Shown in pieces: positions 45,663-58,100 of a stretch of 63,801 bases of DNA. The position numbers and the translations under genes are program-made. The notes below the pieces were generated by a model. It was not told the DNA's origin. It made no database searches and worked only from the letters and a program-made list of their open reading frames with translations. Within the stretch, counting starts at the first letter, position 1. Every line of letters starts with the position of its first letter. Source of the stretch: Rhynchosporium graminicola (Eukaryota > Ascomycota > Leotiomycetes > Helotiales > Ploettnerulaceae); assembly GCA_900074885.1 (NCBI GenBank), contig FJUW01000098.1, forward strand, positions 1 to 63,801. Reading direction: 5' to 3'.

Positions 45663-46732
45663 ATGGCGCCCCTTATGCGAACACTCGCGCTCTTTTTGAC
45701 GTTCTTAACTCTCACCATTACCCAATCCATATCGACGGCGGCATCAGACGGATACACAGGATGCAATCTGACACTCTCCCAAGACGAAGAATCCGCAACA
45801 TACGACACAACTTCGACACCTGCGAATGTCTCTCTCACATTCCGTAAGTTCCGAAACAACATCCTCTAGGTTGAGCCAGCTGCAGATCTATTCGAGTTTC
45901 TATTGCAATTATAATAGCTGACATTCATCCAGCCGAGCCAGATGTCTATCTGAACGCATCGGTTTTCATTGGCGAGATCTCGATCCTCGTAGCAAACTTA
46001 ACTGCCAAAATAAACCTCGACGCTCAAGTCCTCTCCCTCCTTAAATTCAACGCCGGAGTAGACCTACATATCGACAAAGTTTCCCTCATTATTCAAAATA
46101 TCAGTGCCAAAGTGGTTCTCGAAGCACGTCTCGAAAACCTCGTCATCATGATCGATGATATCCTCGCTTCCTTGGACCTCAACCCGATTCTTGCTACGCT
46201 GGGGCAGAGTCTCAATGAAATCACCGATTCGGTGACGGATGTTGTTGGAGGTGTTGTTGGAGATGTCACTGGAATTGTTGGAGGTGTTGCTGGAGGTACA
46301 CCTACCAATACCGGAAATGCCACTGCTTCCGCGAGAAAGAGGAGTGCTGGGATCGACCCGCTGGAATTCCCCTACAATTATGAGATCGCGCACAATATCC
46401 TATATACGATCAACGATTATACGGGTCACTCGCACACGAATCGAGTATTGGCTCAAAGTGGAGCTATTGTCGATCAATCACTCGATGACTTTGGCTCTGT
46501 TACGTCGGAGAAAGAGGTTGGCACTTATGACAAAGACATGCGCTTCAATGGGGACAACATTACTGTCATTCATGAGGGGAAGGAGGTTTCGCAGCTGGAG
46601 TACGTGTATGAGCCGTTCAGGGGCTTGTTTGTCATGAGTTACATTTATGTGGATCAGGGAGGTCGAGTTGTGGGGACTCAGGTTGCGAGTGAAGCGTATG
46701 CTGGAGGAAGTAGTACGATTGGGGATAACTGA
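45663..46732 (+). CDS. secreted protein, paralogue B of a divergent pair
   Basis: Exons 45663-45843 and 45933-46732, joined by GTAAGT...CCAG (89 bp), give 326 residues (junction VSLTF-PEPDVYLN). A signal peptide covers about residues 1-26 (MAPLMRTLALFLTFLTLTIT). The core (about 64-150) reads PDVYLNASVFIGEIS ... LTAKINLDAQVLSLLKFNAG ... VLEARLENLVIMIDDILASL ... DLNPIL, clearly homologous to the core of the minus-strand neighbour. A Gly/Val repeat (VVGGVVGDVTGIVGGVAGG) follows, then a C-terminal domain absent or reduced in paralogue A (EFPYNYEIAHNILYTINDYT ... YEPFRGLFVMSYIYVDQGGR). N-glycosylation sequons are frequent (NASV, NLTA, NISA, NITV). No catalytic signature was recognised. Confidence 0.82.
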
Positions 46733-47646
46733 TTTGAGGACTTAATTATTCGAATTCAGAGTGCGTAACCATAGCAGAAGCTATATTCCATAGTCTCTCA
46801 TATCATGTGCTCTTCTTTCGGTATTTGATAGTGATTCGAGCTGGCCCGAAGGAGGTAACAAAATATTGGCTCGGCTAAATGTGAAATTATGCTTGGCGAG
46901 ACATCAATCTTGACTCGAAACACGGCACGGCATGGCATTCCTCAGAACTCATGCGAGAGCGTTCCTTGTGCATAGACTATGGATGGGGATTGTAAGAACT
47001 TGATGATATTTGGAGAGTGCTCCAGCTACAAGCGTACGTCCACTCACTTGTTTTAGGCCAAGGCTGGCGTGAATGTTACATTCTGCGATGATCAATACTG
47101 TAAAACTTCACAGTGTCCAGAATCTAGGAAAGAAATGGAGAAAGGTAGTCGTCGAGTTTTCACGAGCACATTTTTCGTCCAAGTCTGTTGTTTTAAACGA
47201 TAAATACCTAGTGACTGTAATAATACGGTCAATATCACGTGACTGCACATCGCCAGCCAGATAACCTTACATGTTGAAAGGCGGAAAATCGAACATGTTT
47301 AATGCCATTCTTTTAATAATACTTATACCGACCCTACCTTTTTAAAAGAAATCTCGAAAGATATCAACGTCAAGTCACGATACCAATCCCCCCAAGCCAA
47401 GCCAAGATCAACAAAGATTGACCTGATCTGCTAACCGAGAATGGCTTAAGTCATCGAGTTCAAGTTTGTCCAACATCTCACAAGCTTACATACAACCTCA
47501 CGAATCACAAAGTCAACGTTCGTTCCTCGTCCGAACTCTTGCTGCTGTCACTCGTTTCGTAGTCATGCCATTCTCCGAATAGCTTCATTATAACAATCTC
47601 CCATCGGGAGACTTGATCATCTATCGCGACGCGCTTTCCAGTGGCA
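46733..47646. other. intergenic, promoter of the P4-ATPase gene
   Basis: No gene. A C/A-rich leader (about 47350-47640) precedes the flippase start codon. Two CACGTG-like or ATCACGTGAC motifs were looked for; one, atcacgtgac, lies at 47234-47243 and resembles a CACGTG basic helix-loop-helix site. Confidence 0.45.
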
Positions 47647-50600
47647 ATGGGCCCCAGCGCCGGCAAACCTGTATTTTCAGCCTCGTCTGACGGCCAAGAC
47701 AATGTCTCCGACGATATTATCGAGGCTCCTCGAGACGAAGAGGATCCTAGGATGTCAGATACGCCTGGTGTTGCTGGTGGGATCCCTCTGACCTCGTCAC
47801 CTTTGTCCCCTCAACCATCGACCTCGGCTTCATCACGGGGAGGGCCTTTACCAGTTCCAGTGACCCGGAATCGTGGATTTTCGCTTCGGAGAGCCGCTTT
47901 TGCTTTGAATGTATCTCGGAATGATCAACAAGCCCCTGGACCTATACCTCAACAGAGGTCTCCCTTTGTTGATAAAGTTCCGGAAGAGGAGAGCGAGAGT
48001 AAGCGAGATGTTCATAATACCATCAAATCCTCGAGTGAGCCTGAGAGTTCGAATACCAGTAAAATTTCATCTCTAGTGCCTGGTGTTGAAAGGAAAGAAC
48101 CGTGGTGGTCCAATAAACATGCGGCCAAGTTCACCTCAACTTTTACACAAGTCGTCAAGACAATCACTCGGACCAAAGATATTCCACCAAGTAAAGATGG
48201 ACGACACATCGAGCTCAAGCCATCTGGTGTCGGAGAATCAATCGATGAAAGGACAGGCAAACCATACATCGGCAACACTATCACATCCAGCCGATACAAC
48301 TTTTACAACTTCCTGCCCCGTCAACTCATCTTTCAATTTTCCAGAGTATCAAACTTCTACTTCTTGTGTATCGCCGTATTGCAACTTACTGGTTTCAGTA
48401 CAACGGGTACTTACAGTACTCTTGTACCGCTGATGGCATTTGTGAGTATAGCTATGGCGAAGGAGGGTTTTGATGATTGGCGAAGACACGTTCTGGATCG
48501 CGTGGAGAACCGGAATACTGTCGAAGTTCTGCGTCGAGGTTTACCAGGCGAGGAAGAGTGGTTGGAAGTAAGATGGTTAGGGGTACAAGTTGGAGATATC
48601 GTCAAGCTGAGAAGAGATGATGCCGTTCCAGCTGATTTGGTTCTAATCTTTGCCGACGGACCCAACGGCATGGCTTACATCGATACTGCGGCCCTCGATG
48701 GAGAATCCAATCTCAAATCCAAACAAGCTTCGCCCTTGCTACGGAAACTGTGCCATGATGAGAAGGACCTTTCGAAATGTCAAGCACATATTGTCGTTGA
48801 AGATCCTAACATAGACCTGTACAATTTTGATGGCAGGATTACAGTGGGATCTGAGACTTTGCCTCTGACTGGAAATGAGGTGATCTATCGAGGGAGTGTT
48901 TTGAGAAACACGACTTGTGCATTTGGAATGGTCATTAATTCTGGAGAGGAATGTAAGATCAGGATGAATGCCATGAAGAATCCCAAAGCGAAGGCTCCGT
49001 CGATGCAACATATTGTCAATCAGGTCAGTTCATCCCTTTTTCCAGGCAGAAGCATTTCCCCTGATGTCGCACGAACACAATCGCTAAATTACCGATACAG
49101 GTTGTCGTTATCATCGCATCCTTTGTCTTGATCCTTACGGGACTCAACAACGCAGCTTACGGGATTTGGAAGTTGAAAAAAGAGAAGAATGCTACTTACC
49201 TAATGGGCGCCTCCGTCGGTCGCGGAGAGCTTTTTGCCAGTTCCTTCGTCATGTTCAGCACCATGATTCCACTTTCTCTATATATCAGTTTGGAGATTGT
49301 CAAAGTTGGACAAATGTATATTATGGGAGACGTCGAGATGTACGATGCAGAATCGGACACACCATTCGAGCCGAGGACAAACACCATCAATGAGGAATTG
49401 GGTCAGATCAGTCATGTATTTTCTGACAAAACAGGAACTCTTACCGAGAATGTCATGCGATTCCGCAAGATGAGTGTTGCTGGTATGGCGTGGCTTCATG
49501 ATCTCGATTTGAAGAAAGATGATGCTGTTGAGAAAGTAGAGACTGGACAATCCAAAATGCCAGTAGAGAAGACACGGGTCTCTGGCCACGCGAAGCAGAT
49601 TTCGGACTTAGGACCGCTGTATTCACCACAAACAAGAGACTCAGCTGTCGGGGGGAGGTCTAGGCAATTATCGCCGGCGGTGACCAGAACGTTTACCAGC
49701 AGATACGAGTTACCATCGAAGCGCGAGTCCACCACCGAGGAACTCGTCGCATATCTCCAGCGTCGGACCGACAGCCCATTTGTCAAACGGGCTCGATTCT
49801 TCTTATTAGCCATTGCTCTTTGTCACACAGCATTGCCAGAGACTCAGGAATCGGGTGAGAGAGATTATCAGTCCATGTCTCCTGACGAATTAGCTTTGGT
49901 AAGAGCAGCACGGGATCTAGGCTTTATCGTGGTGGATAGACCTTCACAGTCCATCACTATAGCATCAAAAGATGGGGAAAGGCAGACTCGTGAGACCTAC
50001 GAGGTCCTGGATGTTGTTGAATTCAGTAGTAAGAGGAAACGAATGTCTATCATTATTCGATTTCCGGATGGTCAAATCTGTCTTTTCACCAAGGGTGCAG
50101 ACTCCGCTATCATTCCACGCCTCAAAGCTACGACTGGGGCTGTTCAGAAGGATGCAGAGATACGAAAGAGTATGACTGCGAAGCGGAGATCAGAGGCAAA
50201 AGAAGAATTACGCAGACAGAGTGAAGATAAACCACGGACCAGTCTCAGCCGTCCCAGCTTTTCCCGTAGCAGGAGTCAAGTCGGGCGGCCATCCTTCGTG
50301 AGTCGCAGAAGTGGTGCTGATGGACGGACCAGCATCGAATTCCTCGGACGTGTTTTGCACGATTCTCCACGGCCATCAATGGTATCGAGAAGGTCTTCTA
50401 ACTTCGGTCAGCTGAATATCGATCATTCCGTGGCATCCGACGAGTCAGCAACACTGGAAGCTACCCTCAAGCACATCCATGATTTTGCCACCGAAGGATT
50501 GCGAACACTGATGTATGGTCACCGAATTCTTGGCGGGGAGGAATACCAGACTTGGAAGAAGCGCTTTCATGAAGCATCCACAAGTCTTGTCAATCGTCAA

Positions 50601-52171
50601 GAATTGATTGATCAAGCATCAGAAACGCTGGAAAGGGACCTGGATCTTACTGGTGCTACAGCCATTGAAGACGAGCTCCAGAAGGGCGTACCTGAAACTA
50701 TAGAGAAGCTTCGTAGAGCCGGAATGAAAGTGTGGATGTTGACAGGCGACAAAAGAGAGACGGCTATCAATATTGGCCACTCGTGTAAGCTGATCACGAA
50801 CATCTCGGAAGTCATTGTCCTGGATTATGAGAAGAACAATGTCGCCGAGACGATCGCTTCAGCGTTACACGACATCAATCAAGGCGATGTCGCTCACTGT
50901 GTGGTTGTAGTCGATGGTCAAACACTTACAGACATCGAAACAAACCCGGATCTCGCGACGCCCTTCTTCGAGCTCGTCATCGCAGCCAATTCTGTGATCT
51001 GTTGCCGTGCAAGCCCAACGCAGAAAGCATTCCTCGTCAAGACCATCCGAACTAAAGTTAAGAAGTCCGTCACTCTAGCTATCGGAGATAGTGCGAATGA
51101 TATCGCCATGATACAAGAAGCGCATGTCGGTATTGGAATATCTGGGAAAGAAGGCATGCAAGCAGCACGTACATCCGACTATTCTATCGGCCAGTTCCGA
51201 TTCTTGCAAAGACTACTGCTTGTGCATGGACGTTGGAATTATGTACGAACGGGAAAATACATCCTCGGTACTTTTTGGTGATAGTCCCAATCCTCTGGCC
51301 TCAATTAGATGCTGATAGTGTGGTTATAGGAAAGAAATGATGTTCTTCATAACCCAAGCAATCTACCAAGGGTACAACGGATTCACCGGGACCTCGCTTT
51401 ACGAATACTGGTCTGGGTCCGTCATAAACGTGATATTCTGCGCTCTCTGCATCATCTTTCTCGGCATGTTCGAACAAGACCTCCAAGCCTCCACCCTCCT
51501 CGCCGTCCCTGAACTCTACCGGCGCGGGCAACACAATGGCGCATTCAATCTCTGGAAATACGCCTGGTGGAACTTCATGGCTTTGACCGATGCCGTTATC
51601 ATCTACTATTTCGTGGTGCTCGCGTATGGGATGGCGAAGTTCAATGATGTGTTTGTCGATTCGAGTGATATTTTCGCTTTTGGACAGCTGAGTTTTGCGA
51701 TCTGTGTCGTTGTTATCAATACGAAACTCTTGTACGTTCTCTCTTCCCTTACTACCTCTTCACTACTCAATCACCACCCAATCATTGCAAGTATAATAAT
51801 GCTAACACAATCCCAGAATCCTCGAAATGCACAATCGCACCGTTATCACCGCCATTGGCTGGTTCTGCGGTATTGGCGGCTGGTGGCTGTGGAACTTAAT
51901 CATCAACCAAGTCTATGACCCAAACACGTCTTTCTACGGCGTCCAACATGGTTTCGTCGATCGTTTCGGGAAGAGCAGTCTTTGGTGGTTGACGCTTATT
52001 CTTGGTGCTGCGGCGGTCTTGCTGTGGGAGGTTACTGTTAGTTCGATGAGGATCGCGTGGTGGCCTGATGAGGTGGATGTCTTTCAAGAGTTGGAGAGGG
52101 ATCCGGTTTGGAAGAGCAGGTTTGAGGGCATTGCGAGGGGTGAGAGACAGGTTGAGGAGGACGAGGATTGA
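47647..52171 (+). CDS. P4-type ATPase, phospholipid flippase (Dnf-like)
   Basis: Four exons, 47647-49023, 49101-51277, 51330-51731 and 51817-52171, all with GT-AG introns of 52-85 bp, give 1436 residues. Parts in order: disordered Ser/Pro-rich N-terminus (1-about 150); first helices around NFLPRQLIFQFSRVSNFYFL; actuator motif DGES at 351-354; phosphorylation site Asp568 in SDKTGTLTENVM; nucleotide-binding domain with LFTKGADSAII and a long Ser/Arg-rich insertion (RRSEAKEELRRQ ... SRPSFSRSRSQ); TGDKRETAIN from 1007; GDSANDIAMIQEAHVGIGIS from 1121; then six C-terminal membrane helices. P4-ATPases move phospholipids from the outer to the cytosolic leaflet of plasma membrane, Golgi and endosomes, with a Cdc50-type partner. 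Long N-terminus and large insertion suggest the Dnf3-like branch, which is inference. Confidence 0.92.
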
Positions 52172-53067
52172 GGTGTGCTGAATTTGGGGGAATTATGCAT
52201 TTGTAATGGGAAGGCATGAGGTAGGGATGTACTTTCGATTGGGTTTTTGAGACTAATATCTAATGATCTCGAGAAGGCGTTCAGGCATATCCCAGATATA
52301 GAAACGGGGGGCAATAACGTTAACAGTATATAGATGAGTACATGAAGCATTAATAGAATTAGAGACGTCGTAATAGCTACCAAGGCATTCTTCAAGCCAT
52401 ATTCCCCGCAAGTCTCGAGGGAAATGATCTGAAATTCTCGCCGTGTCGATCCTTTATTGCCTGGAACTTCCGCAATCTCTCCGGAGGTAGAATATTGCTA
52501 GTTGGAGTCTCCCACGAGCGGTTACACCCGTCTCGCAAGAACACACGCCGCAAGCACACACGCCGCAAAAAGTAGAGCAAAGCTACATTGGCGATTCTCT
52601 GATATTTTTCCTTTTATCTAATTTTGTAAATATAGATTCACCTCGTGATAGAGTACCGAAGAAAGAAAAAATCCTATTCTTAGCAGTACTTTAAAAGTAC
52701 ACACACACATTCACGCACATTTATACATATATATCTATACATATATCTATATATATACATACTTCAGATGCAGCTCGCTTACTATACGGATCTGAGAAGT
52801 AACTATACAATTCCGCGCTGTTATGGTGTTAGACATGCTATTTCGATCACCACTTTTCTTCATATCAAGAAGTCTTGATTTCATATCACTCAAACACAAT
52901 TACCCCCTCGCAAAATTTCTCAAAAATATCCCTCTGCCCTCTGCCCTCGACCCCCTATCTCCCCGGAAAACGAAAATGCTCAGCACGTATAGCACAACTC
53001 ACTGCTGTCTCAGAAAACATTTCAGTAGCCGTAAGCTGAAGGATAATAGCACCACGCATCATGGCAC
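52172..53067. other. intergenic with a short-tandem-repeat stretch
   Basis: No gene. 52536-52570 contains a twice-repeated cacacgccgcaa-type unit, and 52694-52765 is an AC/AT-rich microsatellite (acacacac, then catatatatctatac units). Otherwise featureless. Confidence 0.5.
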
Positions 53068-54003
53068 TCAGCAACCCTCCAGAAACCGTGCTACATATTT
53101 GTTCTCCCATTCCCCGTCAGGTACAGCTGTGAATACGGCCTTGCAGTACTCCCAGTTTTCAGGATACCAGCCCGATCGATGCGAATCAATGATAGCCACG
53201 ACAAAATCGGGGGTGTCTGCATACATGATGATGTTGCTGGGATGCAGGTCTGCATGAGTAAAGGTAATTGTTGAGTTTTCGGAAAGTGAATGTCGGAAGG
53301 GATCATAAATTTGTAAAGGGTCTGCCCAGTGGATCTCCTTCCCTCGTTTCATCAAATACGACAGCCAGTCATGAATTTCTTTCACTTAGTCGAATGGGCC
53401 AGCGGAAGGTTTTTGGTTGTTTGTGAATGCGATATCTAGCAGAATTTGGCGATTGATTTGACCTTGAACGCAATTAGTTTGGAATCCGGTCATGGATGTA
53501 AATAAACGAGGAATTTCCTCACCTACAAACTCTTCCTCTGGATCCTGTTGTAGATTTCGCAGTGCTGGTAACATAGCTTAAAGCTGATCCACTGACGATT
53601 TCCCTCTCCTGTTTCGCGAGCGACTCTCATCTGTTTTCCAATATAAAGCTTTAAACCAGATCTATATGTATGAAATTCCCTGTTGTCTTCGCACAAGCCT
53701 CAGACCTCAGGAATCGGGACCTGAGAAGGCAAGAAGTGACAGACAAGCCAGAGGCATTGCCCCTCGACGGTAGTGATCTCTTTTCCGTATTTGACGAGGA
53801 AATTGAGCGATTCGAACTGAACAGGCCCATTTTGCCCCGGGTGTTGATGGGCGCGGACTTCGGCAGGTAGAGGCAGGGAGATTTGTGATCTGTTCCGCAA
53901 AAAATAAGTAGTTGATTCTTGGAAAACTACCGATGCACCTGAAGGGAGTATTCCGACAGAAAACTTCGCAACACCCGATTTCTTCACCCTTCGTAGAAAC
54001 CAT
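53068..54003 (-). pseudogene. aminoglycoside-phosphotransferase-like (APH family) pseudogene
   Basis: Minus-strand pieces in order. The N-lobe reads FESLNFLVKYGKEITTVEGQ, then CLWLVCHFLPSQVPIPEV. The middle reads AMLPALRNLQQDPEEEFVG, then GQINRQILLDIAFTNN. The catalytic lobe reads HDWLSYLMKRGKE, then FTHADLHPSNIIM and VVAIIDSHRSGWYPENWEYC. The HxDxxPxN catalytic loop and the second Asp are kept. The expected DW after the metal-binding Asp reads DS. Two in-frame TAA codons interrupt (just before AMLPALR and before VKEIHDW), both explainable as CAA-to-TAA, and the first third changes frame near 53700. Fungal members of this kinase-like family phosphorylate small molecules or are of unknown role. 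Multiple defects make it a pseudogene. Confidence 0.78.
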
Positions 54004-55106
54004 GACGATTCATACGTCGGGTAAATTGGACCAGTAGAGAGATATGCAGCGCAGCGTATTTCGGAACGGAGTGATCATGGACTGTATTGACCTGATCGAA
54101 GAGGGAGGGTAGTGCAGTGAAGATTCGTGCTTGATTTATGTATGTATGTTTAATCGCTTCACTCCGAGCGGAAGATGAAGAAGTCGAAAGCGGCGGCAGA
54201 CACGTGCACGCACGTTGCCCGATCAGGCGGGATATATACTCGAGTCTAAAAGCTCAGATCTACACGGATGAGGTTAAAGAACGTAGAGAAAGGTTTTAGT
54301 AAAGATATAAAGAGATAATTATATTTGAAGAACGAGGGGTATTTCGAAGTCAAACTTGAGAGCAAATACTACTAGCAATAGCAACAATTTACTCCCTAGT
54401 ACTCAATTATAAGTGTTTCTGCACTGCTCGGCTTACCTATCTATATAAATATAGTTAACAGACTGAGACTAAAGAACAAGAAGTCATAATGGTATATTGT
54501 GTCTCATTTCATAATTCTCAATTTGTTCATTGTAACCCAATTCCCCTCTTCCAATCCAGTTCCTCCCATTACATCCGAATTACACTGCGGGTATATGATT
54601 CTGCCTTGTATGCTGATCTGTTGCTGTCTGTCGTTTAGGCAGAAATATGCTGTTTTCCAACAAGAGACATGTCGTTATCGATATCCTGTACTGCTCCGTC
54701 CTGCGTTGTGGTATATTGCAGAATGATGTGCTGTGACGTTGTATATTGCGCTGTGCTGTGTTGTCATCCTGTGGTACGTGATGCCGAAAAATCAATCTTC
54801 AAATGTCGTTGCAACAAAAAAGAAATCCCAGATCCGAACGCCGGGTATATATGTGATCATGACTCCCTTCTCCTCCCTTCCGCTCGCCATCTATCCTCGC
54901 CATATCTCATCCCTCATGCCCAATCTCCAATCAGCTGATTCCTTCCAAGCACTTATTCCCTGGCATTCACTCTCTGCAACATAACCGGCACCTCACGAAA
55001 TCCAATCCATACCTCTCAGTGTCGGGTGGCCCCTTTCCTCCTCCATTGGCCATCTTCCCTGAGATTCTCATCGCCGGATTCTCCGGGAGCCCAGACCCTG
55101 TCAATC
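54004..55106. other. intergenic, no gene recognised
   Basis: Between the APH-like pseudogene and the 3' end of the long disordered-protein gene. AT-rich in the middle (54240-54500), with a low-complexity TGTGCTGTG stretch (about 54700-54775). No gene or RNA recognised. Confidence 0.45.
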
Positions 55107-58100
55107 CTAATACTCATAATCCAGTTCTCCCGCGAATCGATCCAGAACGAGCATTTCGCTCGTACAGGAGTTCCGCCGGTGGATAGTTTCAGGTAGATAA
55201 GTCGTGTTATCTTCAGAGTGGGAATAAGAAGATTGTTGATCGTAGTACTCCTGCTGGTGCTGGAAGTTCTCTTTGTTGTGATGTGAAGAAGTGCCGTATG
55301 TATGGTCGTATTCTTGTGCTTGGTACGACCCAATCGTGCGAACTGTTTCATCGACCCAAGAAAGCTGGTTTTGCGCACCTGGACTATTCGCAAAGTTCTC
55401 ATATCCAACTCCGACATTCCATCCTTTCCTCCCGTCCCCGTTCCCGTTCCCATTACCAGACGTGTTGTTCCCCTGACTGTTGTCAAAACTCCGGTACGAA
55501 GATCCTAAACTCCGTCGTTGTGCTTTCTCGTTCCCATTCCAATTCCCATATCCATTCATGTTCTGTTGATAAGTCTGCACATCCATACTTTTCCTTGCTC
55601 GTAGATCGTGAGTGGCAGCCTGTTGCTGTTGAGTAGCCAGCTGGTGGCGGTATGTGTATGCGTCCATACTCTTTCGGTAGCGTAATTCCGGTGTGTGATC
55701 TGGTCGACGCATCTCCAAACTCTTCCTTGGGTGTACTTTCGGTGCATCGCCAGCGGATTCTCCTCGCTCAGCCCAGAGGTCGGCTGGTTGACTCCACTCG
55801 GGACATCTTGCCTCTTGCCGATAAGTGAATTTTGCTGGTACTTGAGTTGTGCGGTTTTGTGCGTGAGATGGATTTGATCCTTTTCGATAAGATAGAAAGA
55901 CTTCGTGTGCTCCTGGAGAAGTTGGAGTAAGGTTTCGCTGGGTATTCATGGAGACAGGATCTTGCGAGTTGGTCTTCTGGGACAACGAGGAACGAACTTG
56001 TCCCTCCTCTTCCAGGCCTTCGTTCCACCCTCCAAATTGCTGTCCAATATGGCTGTTCGCTGGAGATGGTTCCCGCCAGCCAGTCGAGTACGAAGAGCGT
56101 AACGTGGGACTCGACTGTCTCTTCAAAGCGTTAAACTTGGCGTGTGCTTGAGGAGGACGACCTCGATTCCGTTCAGCTCTGCTCTCCGAGTGCTCCAGAA
56201 ATGGGTTTCCAGTCGAAATCGACTCGTAGCTCATTCTCGGCCTGATGACCGAATAGTTAGACTCGTCGCTAACACTTCGCTGACGGGCATATCGATGGGC
56301 AGCTTCAGCTACGAACTGGCTCGTGATCGACTTGGTTCTCTGATCCATTCGTGGTGTGGAGGCGACGTCGTACGGTGAGCGTCCGAGTGAGTTAGAAACT
56401 CCGTCGAACGAAGTGATCTCTGTCTCAAACTCTGCTTGTGTGCGAGGTATGCTAACACTTCTCTCGCGCGTTCTCGGCTGCATAGACATTCGGGTCCTTT
56501 CATCAGCAATTGGTAAAGCGGGAAGAGGTGCTTGATAAGTGTTTTTTCTGTTGAAATCGGAATCTACAGCTAGGCTACTGATTGGAACACTTTGGCCGCT
56601 GGGAGGTAGTCGAGGAAGCGCATTATTGTACGAGCGTTGACAGGCTTTCTTTGAACTGAAAATCTCCTTAAGAACAGGAACCGTGATAACATCCTCCAGG
56701 ATAGTCGGTTGTGTAGGCACAGCTGGCAAAGAACTCTGCAATCTTGCAAAGCTCAACTCTTCCCTGACCTCAACCGATCCAACCGAGAAAATCGTCCCCA
56801 GGGTCTCCTTGCTGGAGCTACGTCTCATACCCAGCTGATTCACATACGTGTTGGGCATCTGATTCGCGTAATTATCTGCGATGGAGGCCACGGGAAATTG
56901 ATCAACGCGCTTATCAAGGTTTCGACGAGCCTCGATCGATGGCTTTGGGATCCGGAGTTGCTCGCTTGGAGAACGGAAAGCTTGGACCGTGTAAACAGGC
57001 TCCGTCTGTATGGTTTGAGTCCGTTTGGACTTCCTCTTTGACCAACGAGATGAGGGAGGAGAAACTTCGGAAGCTGGACTTTCCTTGCGGAGAGTGACCT
57101 TTGGGGGCTCACTCCTCCGCTTTGATTGTAGTGATGGGACAGCTATATGTGGTGACACTGTGGATTGATAACTGAGATTAGGATTTCTTGAAGCTTGAGG
57201 AAACTCATTGTTGAGTGTCTTCTTCCGAGAATCTGGGGGAGATTGTCTTAGGGGATGCCCATGTACTGCTGGTTCTTCTATCGGGAGGGCAGGAAGAGAT
57301 CTTTGGGCCCTCAGACTCGTCTCAGGACTTGTAGAGGCAGTTGAGTAAGTGCTGGAGGGAACTCGTGACGTCTGAGCGCGTCCGAGAGTCGGCTCGGAAT
57401 GTGCAGGCGGAATGGAGCAATTGCTGGACGATACTCTCGATGACCAATCTCCGGTATATGTGCTCGATGCCACTCTAGGCGTGTCCTTAGGAGGAGTTGG
57501 TGGCGCCTCCTTCTTGGGCACGGTGGGTTCCTTCTTGAAAGATCGCAGAGAAACATTCGAGCTGTAGCCACTATCTGCCTTCGCAAGAGGCTTCGGGGTC
57601 AGATCTCGCGGCCCCTTCACAGTTCTTGCAGGCGGACAACCCTCGCAAGCAGAATCGAATGACCTTGAAAATCTCTCTGAATGTTCGGGAGTTGAGGGCT
57701 CTGGGGCGAACAAATCATCGTCTACAGCTGTTTGCTTGCTCATTACTTGCAATGAAGGAGAAACCGGTGGAGAGTTATCAAAAGAGAACGGACTGAGCAA
57801 AATGTCTTGTTGATAATCATGTGCCAATTCCAATGATTTCGTAGGAGAATGAGTTGGTCTGGATAGAGTCTCTGCTGCGTTGAAGTTGAATAATGCAAGG
57901 CCAGGATCTGGAACGTTCAGGGTCAATGGACTGAAAGCGCATTTTGTTGGCATTGGTGAATAATCCTTTCCATTCCACTCAAGGTGTGTTTCTCGAATCT
58001 TCGATTGCGAACTGTCTTTCTCCGTATCTGTGTTATCCTTTCGGAGAGGGGATTCGGCACGAACAGCCCATGGTACTCTCTGGTTTTCGGCAGGGGCAGA

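Noticed and set aside
52694..52765. AC/AT-rich run as a regulatory or origin element
   Set aside because: Plain microsatellite expansion without further structure.
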